Shown in pieces: positions 16,823-26,408 of a stretch of DNA of 64,000 nt. Both the position numbers and the translations under genes were made by a program. Under the pieces are notes generated by a model. The model made no database searches. It saw only the letters and a list, made by a program, of their open reading frames with translations, and was not told where the DNA came from. How positions within the stretch are numbered: the stretch's first letter is position 1; each line of letters opens with the position of its first letter. The stretch comes from Clostridia bacterium (GTDB lineage Bacteria > Bacillota > Clostridia > UMGS1810), in assembly GCA_017502845.1 (NCBI GenBank), contig JAFVUE010000004.1, positions 124,001 to 188,000 of the forward strand. Direction: 5' to 3'.

Positions 16823-18175
16823 ATGACCTGTGCATGGAAAAATATTAAAGATAAAAATCTCGCCCTCACATTCTCTGACGGGTATATAGATTTCTTGAAT
16901 AAATGCAAGACAGAGCGCACCTGCATTGAGTTTGTAAAATCATCTGCAGAGGCAAATGGATTTAAGGATATAGATGCGATTTCATCCCTCAAAGCAGGGG
17001 ATAAGGTGTATAAGGTTAACCGTGGCAAAAATATTATCCTTGCCCGTATCGGCAAAGAGGATATTGTAAACGGAACCAATATTATTGCATCCCATATCGA
17101 CAGCCCACGCCTTGACCTTAAGCAGCACCCCCTTTATGAGGATAGCGGACTTGCCCTTTTCAAGACTCATTATTACGGTGGCCTTAAAAAATATCAGTGG
17201 ACTGCAATTCCTCTTTCGCTTATTGGTGTTGTGATAGATGCAGAGGGAAACACCATAAACGTTAATCTTGGCGAAGACGAGGGCGATCCCGTTCTTACAA
17301 TAACAGATCTTCTTCCGCATCTTGCATCTGATCAGATGAGCAAGAAAATGACAGAGGCATTCACAGGCGAGGACCTTAATGTTCTCGTTGGTTCTATGCC
17401 ACACGATGATGAGGAGAAGACGGTCAAAGATGCAATCCTCGACACCATAAAAGAAAAGTACGGATTTGACGAAGATGATTTCATAAGCGCAGAACTTGAG
17501 ATAGTTCCCTCTTTCAAAGCAGTTTCCGTAGGTCTTGACAGTTCTATGGTAGGAAGTTACGGTCAGGATGACAGAGTTTGTGCTTACACTTCACTTATGG
17601 GTATCATCGACTGTGCAGATACAAACCGCACCGCAATCTGCTACCTTGCAGATAAAGAGGAAATCGGTTCTGTCGGCAACACAGGTATGATGTCAAGATT
17701 CTTCGAGAATTTTGTGGCAGAGATTATCGAAAAGTCAAAGGGAGAGTATAACGATATGTACCTCCGCAGAGCACTTTCCGCATCAATGTGTATTTCTGCA
17801 GATGTAGCCGTTGCGCTCGACCCAAACTATAAGAGTGTTTCCGAAGAGAAGAACAGCGCATTTATCGGTGGCGGACTTACAATGTGCAAATACACGGGCG
17901 CAAGAGGCAAATATTCCACATCTGACGCCAATGCAGAGTTTGTTGGCAAGATCCGCAGAATGTTCGATGATGCGGGTATTGCGTGGCAGACAGCCGAACT
18001 CGGTAAAGTGGATCAGGGCGGCGGTGGAACAGTTGCGCAGTTTATTGCAAATCTTGATGTTGATACAATAGATGTGGGTGTTGCGCTTCTTTCGATGCAC
18101 GCACCTTTTGAGATTGCATCCAAGGCAGATGTTTATACTGCTTATCTCGGATATAAGGCGTTTTATGAAGCATAA
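16823..18175 (+). CDS. M18-family zinc aminopeptidase
   Basis: A 450-residue cytosolic metallo-aminopeptidase (aspartyl aminopeptidase family, type APE/M18). Metal-binding and catalytic regions are visible: IIASHIDSPRLDLKQHP (first His and Asp), DKEEIGSVGNTG (Glu pair), and the late LLSMHAPFEIASKAD (His). It trims N-terminal acidic or neutral residues from peptides. The ATG at 16823 has GAAAGGAAG upstream. It is monocistronic, between proS and lon. Confidence 0.9.
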   Translation: MTCAWKNIKDKNLALTFSDGYIDFLNKCKTERTCIEFVKSSAEANGFKDIDAISSLKAGDKVYKVNRGKNIILARIGKEDIVNGTNIIASHIDSPRLDLKQHPLYEDSGLALFKTHYYGGLKKYQWTAIPLSLIGVVIDAEGNTINVNLGEDEGDPVLTITDLLPHLASDQMSKKMTEAFTGEDLNVLVGSMPHDDEEKTVKDAILDTIKEKYGFDEDDFISAELEIVPSFKAVSVGLDSSMVGSYGQDDRVCAYTSLMGIIDCADTNRTAICYLADKEEIGSVGNTGMMSRFFENFVAEIIEKSKGEYNDMYLRRALSASMCISADVAVALDPNYKSVSEEKNSAFIGGGLTMCKYTGARGKYSTSDANAEFVGKIRRMFDDAGIAWQTAELGKVDQGGGGTVAQFIANLDVDTIDVGVALLSMHAPFEIASKADVYTAYLGYKAFYEA

Positions 18176-18199
18176 TCCATTTATGGAATTTAAATTGCA

Positions 18200-18228
18200 T
18201 TGAAACCCATATAACACAGTAGTACAAT
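18200..18228 (+). promoter_or_regulatory. Promoter of lon-ysxC-pcrA
   Basis: TTGAAA (18200-18205), a 17-base spacer and TACAAT (18223-18228). No CIRCE or CtsR-type heptad repeat is seen, so heat-shock control by those factors is not evident. Confidence 0.7.
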
Positions 18229-18261
18229 TGCGGTAGAGATACTGCGAAAGGAGTTTTACCA

Positions 18262-20592
18262 TTGATTACGAAGCAACAGGTATTGCCGGTGCTCCCTTTA
18301 AGGGGACTTCCGGTGTACCCGTATATGATTATACATTTTGATGCAGGGAGAGATTTTACTATCCGTGCCATTGAAGAGGCGATGGAAACCGATGGCCTCA
18401 TTATGCTCATTTCCCAGAAGGATTTTGAAGTGGCAGAGCCATACGAAAATGACCTTTATGAGGTGGGTACCATTGCGAAAATCCGTCAGGTATTAAAGCA
18501 CACAAAAGACGACTTCCGTATTGCGGTAGAGGGTATCAGCCGTGCGGAAGTAAATACTTATGTGCAGACAAGACCGTACTTTATGGCGGATGTAACGGAG
18601 ATAATGGATACACCCCTCGGCGAAGATGATAAGATTATCGCCGATGTGTATATGAACCGCATCAAACAGATGTGCAAAAGCGGAGCATTCACTCCCAAGG
18701 AGACAGATTCTGCCGAGGCACTCAAAGTCCTTGATTCTATTTCCGACCATTCCTATTTCAGCGATGTGGTTGCCGCAAATGTGTATAGCACACTTGAAAA
18801 GAAACAGGCGGTTTTAGCGGAATTTGATGTGATCAAACGTCTTCAGCTTCTTACTGACCTTATCGGCGATGAGATTCAGATGATGAAGCTTGAATCAAAG
18901 ATTGATATGAAGGTGCATAAGAATATCGACAAGCACCAGAAAGAATATTTTCTCCGTGAGCAACTGAAAGTCATCCGTGGCGAACTTGGGGACGAGGACG
19001 GCGTGGAGAAAGATATTGACGAATACCGCAGAAAACTTATTGAGAAGAAAGCCCCCGAGCAGGTCATCGAAAAATGCGAGAAAGAAATGGAACGCCTTGA
19101 GAAGATGCAACCGGGCAGTCCCGAGGCAGGAGTTGTCCGTACATATCTTGACTGGGTAACCGATATCCCGTGGGGAATAAAGACAGAAGAAAATTATGAT
19201 ATTTCAGGCGCAGAGGTTGTGCTTGAAAATGACCATTACGGTCTTAAGAAAGTAAAAGAGAGAATACTTGAGTTCCTTTCCGTCCGCAAACTTACAGGCG
19301 GTGCGAGAACGCCCATTATTTGCCTCGTAGGACCTCCCGGTGTGGGCAAAACATCTGTTGCCAAGTCAATCGCAAAGGCAACGGGCAGAAACTATGTTCG
19401 CATATCTTTGGGCGGTGTCCGTGATGAGGCGGAAATCCGCGGCCATAGAAAGACATATATAGGCGCTATGCCGGGCAGAATAATTACCGCCCTCAAAAAG
19501 GCAGGGAGTTCAAACCCGCTTATCCTTTTGGATGAGATAGATAAACTCTCCGCTGATTATAAAGGTGATCCGTCTTCGGCACTTTTAGAGGTGCTTGACA
19601 GCGAACAGAATTTCGCATTCCGCGACCATTTCATCGAACTTGATGTGGACCTTTCGGATGTAATGTTTGTAACTACGGCAAACTCCGTAGAAGATATTGA
19701 CAGACCTCTCCTTGACAGAATGGAGATTATAGATATTTCGGGTTATACAGAGTACGATAAGGTAAGTATTGCCCGTGAGCATCTTATCCCAAAACTTTTA
19801 CAGCAGCACGGACTTAAGAAAAGCAATCTCCGTATCAGTAAAGAGGCAATTGCAGATATTATCAATTGCTACACCCGTGAAGCAGGTGTCCGCAATCTTG
19901 AACGCAAACTTGCACAGGTTATGCGAAAAGCCGCATCACTTATCGTGAAAGACGGTGTGAAGTCCGTTTCGGTTGGTAAGAAAAATCTTGAAGATTTCCT
20001 TGGCAAGAAGATTTTCAAGGAAGATGAGAAATCAAAGGTAAATCAGGTTGGCGTGGTAAACGGTCTTGCCTGGACACAGTACGGCGGCGACACACTCTGT
20101 GTTGAGGTCAACTGTATGAAAGGAACAGGTAAGATAGAACTTACAGGTTCGCTGGGCGATGTTATGAAAGAGTCAGCCGTTGCGGCTATAAGTTTCATCC
20201 GTTCAAGAACAGACGAACTCTCCGTAAACCCCGATTTTTATAAAACAACTGATATACATATCCACGTTCCCGAGGGCGCAACTCCCAAGGACGGTCCTTC
20301 TGCAGGTATCACAATGGCAACTGCCGTTATATCTGCACTTACAGGAATCGGCGTTCGCCGTGATGTTGCCATGACAGGCGAGATAACACTTCGTGGCAGA
20401 GTGCTCCCTATAGGCGGTCTCCGTGAAAAATCACTTGCCGCATACAGGGCAGGTGCTACAACAGTTATTATCCCGTCAGCAAATGTTGCCGACCTTGATG
20501 ATATCCCCTCCGAGGTAAGGGAAAAGATAGAATTCATCCCCGTTCAGCATATGGACGAGGTGCTTAAAATCGCTTTTGAGAAAGGCGTGTAA
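18262..20592 (+). CDS. lon: ATP-dependent protease Lon
   Basis: A 776-residue AAA+ serine protease that degrades misfolded and regulatory proteins in the cytoplasm. It has an N-terminal LAN substrate domain (about 1-200), Walker [10 protein letters not shown] (near 356), Walker [12 protein letters not shown], and a C-terminal protease domain with the Ser-Lys dyad. The Ser is in KDGPSAGIT (near 680) and the Lys in [12 protein letters not shown] (near 726). The start is TTG 18262 with AAAGGAG upstream, just before the conserved [14 protein letters not shown]. The lon-ysxC order is as in Bacillus. Confidence 0.96.
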   Translation: MITKQQVLPVLPLRGLPVYPYMIIHFDAGRDFTIRAIEEAMETDGLIMLISQKDFEVAEPYENDLYEVGTIAKIRQVLKHTKDDFRIAVEGISRAEVNTYVQTRPYFMADVTEIMDTPLGEDDKIIADVYMNRIKQMCKSGAFTPKETDSAEALKVLDSISDHSYFSDVVAANVYSTLEKKQAVLAEFDVIKRLQLLTDLIGDEIQMMKLESKIDMKVHKNIDKHQKEYFLREQLKVIRGELGDEDGVEKDIDEYRRKLIEKKAPEQVIEKCEKEMERLEKMQPGSPEAGVVRTYLDWVTDIPWGIKTEENYDISGAEVVLENDHYGLKKVKERILEFLSVRKLTGGARTPIICLVGPPGVGKTSVAKSIAKATGRNYVRISLGGVRDEAEIRGHRKTYIGAMPGRIITALKKAGSSNPLILLDEIDKLSADYKGDPSSALLEVLDSEQNFAFRDHFIELDVDLSDVMFVTTANSVEDIDRPLLDRMEIIDISGYTEYDKVSIAREHLIPKLLQQHGLKKSNLRISKEAIADIINCYTREAGVRNLERKLAQVMRKAASLIVKDGVKSVSVGKKNLEDFLGKKIFKEDEKSKVNQVGVVNGLAWTQYGGDTLCVEVNCMKGTGKIELTGSLGDVMKESAVAAISFIRSRTDELSVNPDFYKTTDIHIHVPEGATPKDGPSAGITMATAVISALTGIGVRRDVAMTGEITLRGRVLPIGGLREKSLAAYRAGATTVIIPSANVADLDDIPSEVREKIEFIPVQHMDEVLKIAFEKGV

Positions 20593-20595
20593 TCT

Positions 20596-21189
20596 ATGAA
20601 TATACACAATGTGAATTTCCTTATATCTGCCGTTAATCCCAAGCAGTACCCTGATGCAAACGTGCCGGAACTTGCTTTTGCAGGAAGGTCAAATGTAGGC
20701 AAATCATCACTTATCAATAAACTTCTAAACCGCAAAAACCTTGCCCGTGTCAGTCAGAAACCGGGTAAGACCGCCACAATTAATTTCTATGATATTGACG
20801 GTACAATCAATTTTGTAGATTTGCCTGGTTACGGCTTTGCGAGAGTTTCCAAGGAAGAGAAAAAGAGATGGGGTAATATTATCGAAACTTACCTCAATTC
20901 CCGTGAAAATCTCACTCAGGTTATTTTACTTGTGGACAGCCGTCATACGCCAACAGAGGATGACCGCACAATGATGGGCTTTATCCGTGCAGTGTGCGAC
21001 CGTGCAGTTGTTATCGCCACAAAGTGCGATAAACTCAAAAAAAGCGAACTTGAACCACGTATGTATGATATAATTAAAACTCTCCGCTTAGAGGGAGACG
21101 ACATTATAATTCCATTCTCTACCGTAAACGGAATGGGTGTAGAGGAATTCTGGAGTTATGTTGAGGAAGTAACAGACGAGGAAGAATAA
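20596..21189 (+). CDS. ysxC: Ribosome biogenesis GTP-binding protein YsxC/EngB
   Basis: A 197-residue GTPase needed for assembly of the large ribosomal subunit. G1 is GRSNVGKS (residues 30-37), G3 DLPGYG, and G4 TKCDK; the family's late FSTVNGMGVEEFW is present. It starts 3 bases after the lon stop and ends 3 bases before pcrA, a tight operon. Confidence 0.95.
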   Translation: MNIHNVNFLISAVNPKQYPDANVPELAFAGRSNVGKSSLINKLLNRKNLARVSQKPGKTATINFYDIDGTINFVDLPGYGFARVSKEEKKRWGNIIETYLNSRENLTQVILLVDSRHTPTEDDRTMMGFIRAVCDRAVVIATKCDKLKKSELEPRMYDIIKTLRLEGDDIIIPFSTVNGMGVEEFWSYVEEVTDEEE

Positions 21190-21192
21190 ACT

Positions 21193-23430
21193 ATGAGCAA
21201 CTTACTTAATGGACTTAACGATATGCAGAGATTGGCGGTTACCACTACCGAGGGCCCTGTGCTTGTAATAGCAGGTGCAGGCAGCGGCAAGACAACCGTT
21301 ATTACCCGCAGAATCGGTTACATAATAGAGCAGGGGTTAGCACAACCCTGGCAGATACTTGCCATCACATTTACAAATAAAGCGGCAGCAGAGATGCTTG
21401 AACGTGTAGGGAAACTTATCCCCGAATCAGCAGAGGATATATGGGTTAAGACATTCCACTCCACTTGCCTGAGAATCTTGCGCCGTCATATAGATAAAAT
21501 CGGTTACAGTTCAAATTTCAATATTTACGACACAACCGACCAGAAGAAACTTGTTAAAGAGTGCATTGTATCCTGTGGTTTCAGTACCGACAATTACCCC
21601 GAAAAAGCGGTTATGAGCGCTATAAGCAACGCCAAGAACCGTTCACTCTCCGCAGAGGAATTTGAGGCGGAGAACGGCAAGGATTTCCGTGGTGCAAATT
21701 ACGCCAAGATGTATGCAATGTACGAAAAGCGTCTTAAAGAAAATAACGCCCTCGACTTTGACGATCTTCTTCTCAAAACTGTTGAACTCTTTGAGAAACA
21801 TCCCGATGTGCTTGAATACTATCAGAGAAAATTCAAATACATAATGGTTGATGAGTATCAGGATACAAACCACGTTCAGTATAAACTTGTTGCAATGCTC
21901 GCAAAGGACAGCGGCAACATCTGTGTTGTGGGCGACGACGACCAGAGTATATATAAATTCCGTGGTGCTGATATCAGCAATATTTTAGATTTCGAATCGC
22001 AATTCAAGAATGCAGTTAATATAAAACTTGAGCAGAATTACCGTTCCACACAGAATATTTTAACTGCCGCAAACGAAGTTATCAGCAACAATATCGGCAG
22101 AAAAGGAAAGGAACTCTGGACAGACAGCGGCGAGGGCGAGAAGATAACCGTCAAATCCGCTTCCAATCAGATAGAGGAAGCAATGTATATCGGCGGAGAG
22201 ATAGAAAAACTCGTTAAAAGCGGTCAGTATTCCTACAGCGATTGCGCCGTTCTCTACCGTACCAATGCGCAGACACGTTCTTTTGAAGAGAACTTTACCT
22301 GCCCCTACAGAATCCTTTCGGGACTTCGCTTCTATGACCGAAAAGAAATCAAGGATATCCTTTCGTACATAAGGGTTATATTTAACCCCTCCGACGATGT
22401 GAATCTCGCCCGTATCATAAACACTCCAAAACGTGGTATAGGCGACACCACAGTTGATAAGATTGCCGCAATGGCACAGAGTGTTGGAAAAAGTATGTAT
22501 GATATTTTATCCGATGCCAACTACCTTGAACCCCTTGGCAGAGCACGTGTGAAATTAGAGGAATTTGTGTCCGTCATAAATTTTCTTCGTGAAATGGTTG
22601 ATAAAGCACCCCTTACAGAACTCTTTGATGCCATATACGATAAGACAGGTTATCTCGCTTCTCTTGAGGCGGAGAAAACCGTTGAAGCAATGGGCAGAAT
22701 CGAAAACCTTGAAGAGTTCAAGTCCAAGGCGGCAGAGTATGAAGCCAATGTAGAGAATCCCACCTTTGAGGGATTCCTTGATAATATTTCTCTCGTTTCC
22801 GATGTGGATAATTATGACGAGGAGCAGAATGCAGTTGTTATGATGACACTCCACAGTGCAAAAGGCCTTGAGTTTCCCGTTGTGTTTATCTGCGGTATGG
22901 AGACAGGACTTTTCCCGGGTGCAATGGCAGAGATGTACGATGAGGAAATGGAGGAGGAAAGACGCCTTTGCTATGTGGGTATAACAAGAGCAAAGAAGAA
23001 ACTCTATTTGACTTATGCACAGCAGAGAATGCTCTACGGCAAGACCGAGAGTCGTCTGCCAAGTAAGTTCTTAAATGAAATCCCCACAAACCTTATCTAC
23101 CGTGAACCCGATAAGAATACAAAGGTGTACCGTTTTGGCGGAGAATCTGCAATGCCGAGATCGTCAAAGACCAATACCCTTGGCACAAGAGAAAATCTTG
23201 ACAGCGTTCTTTCCACATTCGGTATAGGCACTGCATCTCAAAAGATTTCTTCGGCATCATCTTCCCCATGCCAATGGAAGAAAGGGGACAGAGTACGCCA
23301 TGTGAAATTCGGCGAGGGTATGATAACCGATGTTACGGATACAGGATCTGATGCAGAACTTGAGATTTCATTTGACAGAGTAGGAACAAGGAGACTCCTT
23401 TCTTCCTTTGCAAAATTACAGAAAATTTAG
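21193..23430 (+). CDS. pcrA: ATP-dependent DNA helicase PcrA/UvrD
   Basis: A 745-residue superfamily 1A 3'-5' DNA helicase for repair and rolling-circle replication. Motifs seen: AGAGSGKT (27-34), AITFTNKAAAEM (Ia), VDEYQDTN (II), GDDDQSIYKFRGAD (III), LEQNYRST (IV), TLHSAKGLEFPVVFICG (V) and LCYVGITRAKKKLYL (VI). The C-terminal Tudor-like tail (WKKGDRVRHVKFGEGMI) that contacts RNA polymerase is intact. It ends with TAG, rare in this window. Confidence 0.95.
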   Translation: MSNLLNGLNDMQRLAVTTTEGPVLVIAGAGSGKTTVITRRIGYIIEQGLAQPWQILAITFTNKAAAEMLERVGKLIPESAEDIWVKTFHSTCLRILRRHIDKIGYSSNFNIYDTTDQKKLVKECIVSCGFSTDNYPEKAVMSAISNAKNRSLSAEEFEAENGKDFRGANYAKMYAMYEKRLKENNALDFDDLLLKTVELFEKHPDVLEYYQRKFKYIMVDEYQDTNHVQYKLVAMLAKDSGNICVVGDDDQSIYKFRGADISNILDFESQFKNAVNIKLEQNYRSTQNILTAANEVISNNIGRKGKELWTDSGEGEKITVKSASNQIEEAMYIGGEIEKLVKSGQYSYSDCAVLYRTNAQTRSFEENFTCPYRILSGLRFYDRKEIKDILSYIRVIFNPSDDVNLARIINTPKRGIGDTTVDKIAAMAQSVGKSMYDILSDANYLEPLGRARVKLEEFVSVINFLREMVDKAPLTELFDAIYDKTGYLASLEAEKTVEAMGRIENLEEFKSKAAEYEANVENPTFEGFLDNISLVSDVDNYDEEQNAVVMMTLHSAKGLEFPVVFICGMETGLFPGAMAEMYDEEMEEERRLCYVGITRAKKKLYLTYAQQRMLYGKTESRLPSKFLNEIPTNLIYREPDKNTKVYRFGGESAMPRSSKTNTLGTRENLDSVLSTFGIGTASQKISSASSSPCQWKKGDRVRHVKFGEGMITDVTDTGSDAELEISFDRVGTRRLLSSFAKLQKI

Positions 23431-23454
23431 AGTTGAAAAATATAGGGTGTTATT

Positions 23455-23754
23455 ATGAGCAAGAAATACCGTGATGAAAATACAGATATGCTTATGAAAG
23501 CAGTTATGAGTGCTGACAATATCGAAGAATGTTACGACTTTTTCCGTGATTTGTGTACAGATTCGGAGATCAAGGCAATGTCCGAACGCTTTCAGGTTGC
23601 CCGTATGCTCCGTGAAAGCCGTGTGTACAGCGATATTGTCCGTGAGGCACAGGTTGGAACTGCGACCATAAGCAGAGTAAATAATAACCTGATAAACGGT
23701 ACGGGCGGTTACGACAGAGCCATCGGCCGTACAGGAGGTGAGTCCCGTGAGTAA
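23455..23754 (+). CDS. yerC: YerC/YecD-family TrpR-like DNA-binding protein
   Basis: A 99-residue helix-turn-helix protein of the Trp-repressor superfamily. It shows ALE-like CTDSEIKAMSERFQVARML followed by the recognition helix region YSDIVREAQVGTATISRVNN. In Firmicutes this family is found beside pcrA, as here; its ligand and targets are not established. GGGTGTTATT precedes the ATG. The last 8 bases overlap the next gene. Confidence 0.87.
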   Translation: MSKKYRDENTDMLMKAVMSADNIEECYDFFRDLCTDSEIKAMSERFQVARMLRESRVYSDIVREAQVGTATISRVNNNLINGTGGYDRAIGRTGGESRE

Positions 23755-24481
23755 TTATGAAGAGTTTTCTCTTGTATATGACAAACTCACAGAGGACGTT
23801 GACTATAAGTCAAGAGCAGATTACATAGAAGAGATTTTTTTACGTTACAGTAAAACAAAACCCAATCTTATCGCAGACCTTGCCTGTGGGACAGGCAGCA
23901 TGTGCGTGGAACTTGACAGTCGCGGTTATGATATGATAGGCATCGACTCGTCATCCGATATGCTTGATGTGGCACTTAAGAAAAGCGAGGGCAGGAAAAT
24001 CCTTTATCTCAATCAGGATATATGCGATTTTGAACTCTATGGCACAGTTGATGTGGTGCTTTGTCTTTTAGACAGTATCAATCATCTCACCGAAGACGGA
24101 GATATGGATTCACTCTTTTCATTGTTTAAGAACTATCTTAACCCCGAGGGACTTTTTATCTTTGATGTAAATACAAAATACAAATTCGAAGAAATACTGT
24201 CCGACAATATTTATACATACGAAACAGACGATGTGTTCTACGCATGGGAAAATTCCTATGAGGACGGCATATGCGATATGTATGTGAATTTCTTTGTAAA
24301 AGACGACGACACTTACCGCCGTATAATTCAGGAGCACAGCGAGAGATATTACAGCCACGAAGATATTGAAAATTTTGCATCAAAGTACGGCTTTGCGGTT
24401 CTCGGTGTGTTCGGCGAACTTACATTTGATTCTCCCGAAGAGGATTGCCAGAGAGAATTCTGGGTACTTAAAAAAATATGA
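23747..24481 (+). CDS. Class I SAM-dependent methyltransferase
   Basis: A 244-residue methyltransferase. Motif I is LIADLACGTGSMCVELDSRGYDMIGIDSS, with the acidic post-I residue in IGIDSS, and QDICDFELYG and VVLCLLDSINHL follow. It resembles the YerC-linked/BT_3209-type small-molecule methyltransferases, but no substrate can be read from the sequence. GTG 23747 is chosen because AGGAGG ends 8 bases before it; GTG 23738 overlaps that site. Confidence 0.82.
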   Translation: MSNYEEFSLVYDKLTEDVDYKSRADYIEEIFLRYSKTKPNLIADLACGTGSMCVELDSRGYDMIGIDSSSDMLDVALKKSEGRKILYLNQDICDFELYGTVDVVLCLLDSINHLTEDGDMDSLFSLFKNYLNPEGLFIFDVNTKYKFEEILSDNIYTYETDDVFYAWENSYEDGICDMYVNFFVKDDDTYRRIIQEHSERYYSHEDIENFASKYGFAVLGVFGELTFDSPEEDCQREFWVLKKI

Positions 24482-24491
24482 GGTGATAATT

Positions 24492-25214
24492 ATGCAGTAT
24501 ATGGAAAATGTACTTTACGGAAAGAAAGCCGTATTTGACGGCGACAGTATCTGCCACGGATATACCGTAGGGAAGGACCATCCCACATTCTGCTGGGGAT
24601 GGGCAGGAAGAATAGGAACGAAGAATAATATGGAGTGGTACAATTACGGTGTTACGAGTGCTACCATAAACACCTCCGTTCAGTGGAGTGAGCCGAAGCA
24701 GATTATCGAGCATTTTGAGAGAATATGTGCAGAGCATCCCGACCTTGACTATCTTATTATGGAGGGCGGCTCAAACGATGCGGATCTTCTTGGTATTGAG
24801 CGTCTTGGCGAGATTTCCAAAACTTCTGTTATGTATACTGATTTTGATCCGTCTGCTGATTTCACACAGGCAATGGAGTACCTTATCTCCAAAGCGGTAA
24901 TCACATTTCCCGATAAGAAAATCGGATTCATCATCCCTCACAAGATGACAGTAAATATTGACAACCCCGATGTTGCATCACAGATAGACCATAAAGGTCA
25001 TATCCGCCGTATATTCTTTGACCGTTGTGCTGAAGTGTGCGAAAAATACGGCGTTCCCTGCCTTGACCTGTGGAAAACCTGTCATCTCCACCCCGTAGTG
25101 GATTACCTTTCACATGGTAACAAATATGATATGTACCACGACGGACAGCATTTGTCTGCGAAAGGATATGATTACATATCCCCAATAATAGAAGCGTGGA
25201 TGAGGACACTTTGA
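24492..25214 (+). CDS. SGNH/GDSL-type hydrolase
   Basis: A 240-residue cytoplasmic (no signal peptide) esterase/lipase-like enzyme. Block I is FDGDSICHG (Ser nucleophile), block III GGSNDAD, and block V YHDGQHLSAKGYDYIS with the catalytic Asp and His. Substrate unknown; deacetylation of a sugar or peptidoglycan intermediate is possible. ATG 24492 has GAGGTGAT upstream; the longer frame from 24366 runs inside the previous gene. Its last codons lie in the terminal inverted repeat of the element at 25208. Confidence 0.82.
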   Translation: MQYMENVLYGKKAVFDGDSICHGYTVGKDHPTFCWGWAGRIGTKNNMEWYNYGVTSATINTSVQWSEPKQIIEHFERICAEHPDLDYLIMEGGSNDADLLGIERLGEISKTSVMYTDFDPSADFTQAMEYLISKAVITFPDKKIGFIIPHKMTVNIDNPDVASQIDHKGHIRRIFFDRCAEVCEKYGVPCLDLWKTCHLHPVVDYLSHGNKYDMYHDGQHLSAKGYDYISPIIEAWMRTL

Positions 25215-25439
25215 TATTTTCGTTGCATCTCACGTACCTTTTCTCCCTGATGTACACCCAAGTACACGGCGGTCGAAAAGCCACGCAATCTGCTTAGAAA
25301 ATATCAAAGTGAATATACATTTTCGTTGCATCTCACGTACCTTTTCTCCTTGATGTACACCCAAGTACACGGCGGTCGAAAAGCCACGCAATCTGCTTAG
25401 AGAATATCAAAGTGAATATACATTTTCGTTGCATCTCAC
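25208..25439. repeat. 103-bp tandem repeat with terminal inverted repeats
   Basis: Two full 103-bp units (25217-25319 and 25320-25422), differing at two positions by eye, plus 17 bases of a third. The first unit is bounded by the 14-base inverted pair ACTTTGATATTTTC (25208-25221) and GAAAATATCAAAGT (25297-25310). Each unit also holds TGTAC-acccaa-GTACA. The left end overlaps the stop codon of the SGNH gene. I find no open frame of note. This fills the intergenic gap before the EamA gene. Confidence 0.85.
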
Positions 25440-25475
25440 AAACCACTACAAAATCAAACTAACAAGAGGACATTT

Positions 25476-26354
25476 ATGAAAAAAACACCATTAAAATCAA
25501 CAGTTATGCTTATCTTAACTGCGGCAATATGGGGATTTGCCTTTGTGGCGCAGAGTGTTGCGGCAGACACACTCGGTGCATTCACATTCAACGGTGTGCG
25601 CTTTATTTTAGGTGCCGTATCCCTGATTCCGATAATATGCATATTTGAAAGAAAAGATAATTCCTCCGCAGTATTTAAGCGGACTGTTATAACAGGAATC
25701 ATCACAGGTACTATTCTTTGCACCGCATCGGGACTTCAGCAACTTGGAATAGTTATAACAGGCAATGCAAGTAAAACTGCATTTATCACGAGTTTGTATT
25801 CTATATTTGTTCCCATATTCCTGATATTTATGGGAAAGAAAACATCCCTCACAATGTGGATAGGCGTTATCTGTGCCCTTGTGGGACTTTATCTTATCAA
25901 CGTCGCAGATATAAGCGGATTCAGTCTCGGAGATATAATAGTGCTTATCGGTGCAGTTGTCTGGGCGTGGCACGTTATTGCAATCGACAAATTTGTCGGC
26001 GGAGTAAAACCCATTCAGTACTCTGCGGTGCAGTTTTTAACCTGCGGTATAGAAAGTTTGATAATCGCATTTATGTTTGAAGATGTAGCGATGGCACCAA
26101 TTATCGGTGCGGCTCTTCCCATACTTTACGGCGGTATAATGTCGGCAGGCGTGGCGTATACATTTCAGGTTCTCGGGCAACGTGATGCGGATCCCACATA
26201 CGCCGCAATAATCTTTGCCACGGAGCCAATCTTTGCCGCAATAGGCGAGGCGCTTATCCTCGGAAAATTATTAACCCCCATAGCATATATGGGTTGCGGA
26301 ATAATTTTTGCAAGTGTAATCATCTCACAGTTCGGCGGAAAGAAACAGCAGTAA
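25476..26354 (+). CDS. EamA-family (DMT) transporter
   Basis: A 292-residue polytopic membrane protein with two EamA repeats, about ten hydrophobic helices in all. TAAIWGFAFVAQSVAAD opens the first half and GDIIVLIGAVVWAWHVIAIDKFV the second; PIFAAIGEALILGKLLTPIAYMGCGIIF closes it. Such proteins export amino acids or other metabolites; the substrate is not predictable. CAAGAGGA lies before ATG 25476. Followed by a strong terminator. Confidence 0.9.
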   Translation: MKKTPLKSTVMLILTAAIWGFAFVAQSVAADTLGAFTFNGVRFILGAVSLIPIICIFERKDNSSAVFKRTVITGIITGTILCTASGLQQLGIVITGNASKTAFITSLYSIFVPIFLIFMGKKTSLTMWIGVICALVGLYLINVADISGFSLGDIIVLIGAVVWAWHVIAIDKFVGGVKPIQYSAVQFLTCGIESLIIAFMFEDVAMAPIIGAALPILYGGIMSAGVAYTFQVLGQRDADPTYAAIIFATEPIFAAIGEALILGKLLTPIAYMGCGIIFASVIISQFGGKKQQ

Positions 26355-26365
26355 ATATAAAATTA

Positions 26366-26402
26366 AAAGACTTACAAGTTTGAAACTTGTAAGTCTTTTT
26401 TG
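26366..26402. terminator. Bidirectional terminator at the left edge of the prophage region
   Basis: AAAAGACTTACAAGTTT / AAACTTGTAAGTCTTTT, a perfect 17-bp stem with a one-base centre, followed by TTTTT. It serves the EamA gene and, in reverse, the endolysin gene that ends at 26409. Confidence 0.9.
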
Positions 26403-26408
26403 ATGCAA

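Noticed and set aside
25208-25439. Possible CRISPR array
   Set aside because: Units of 103 bp are contiguous with no unique spacers and no cas genes nearby; it is a tandem repeat.
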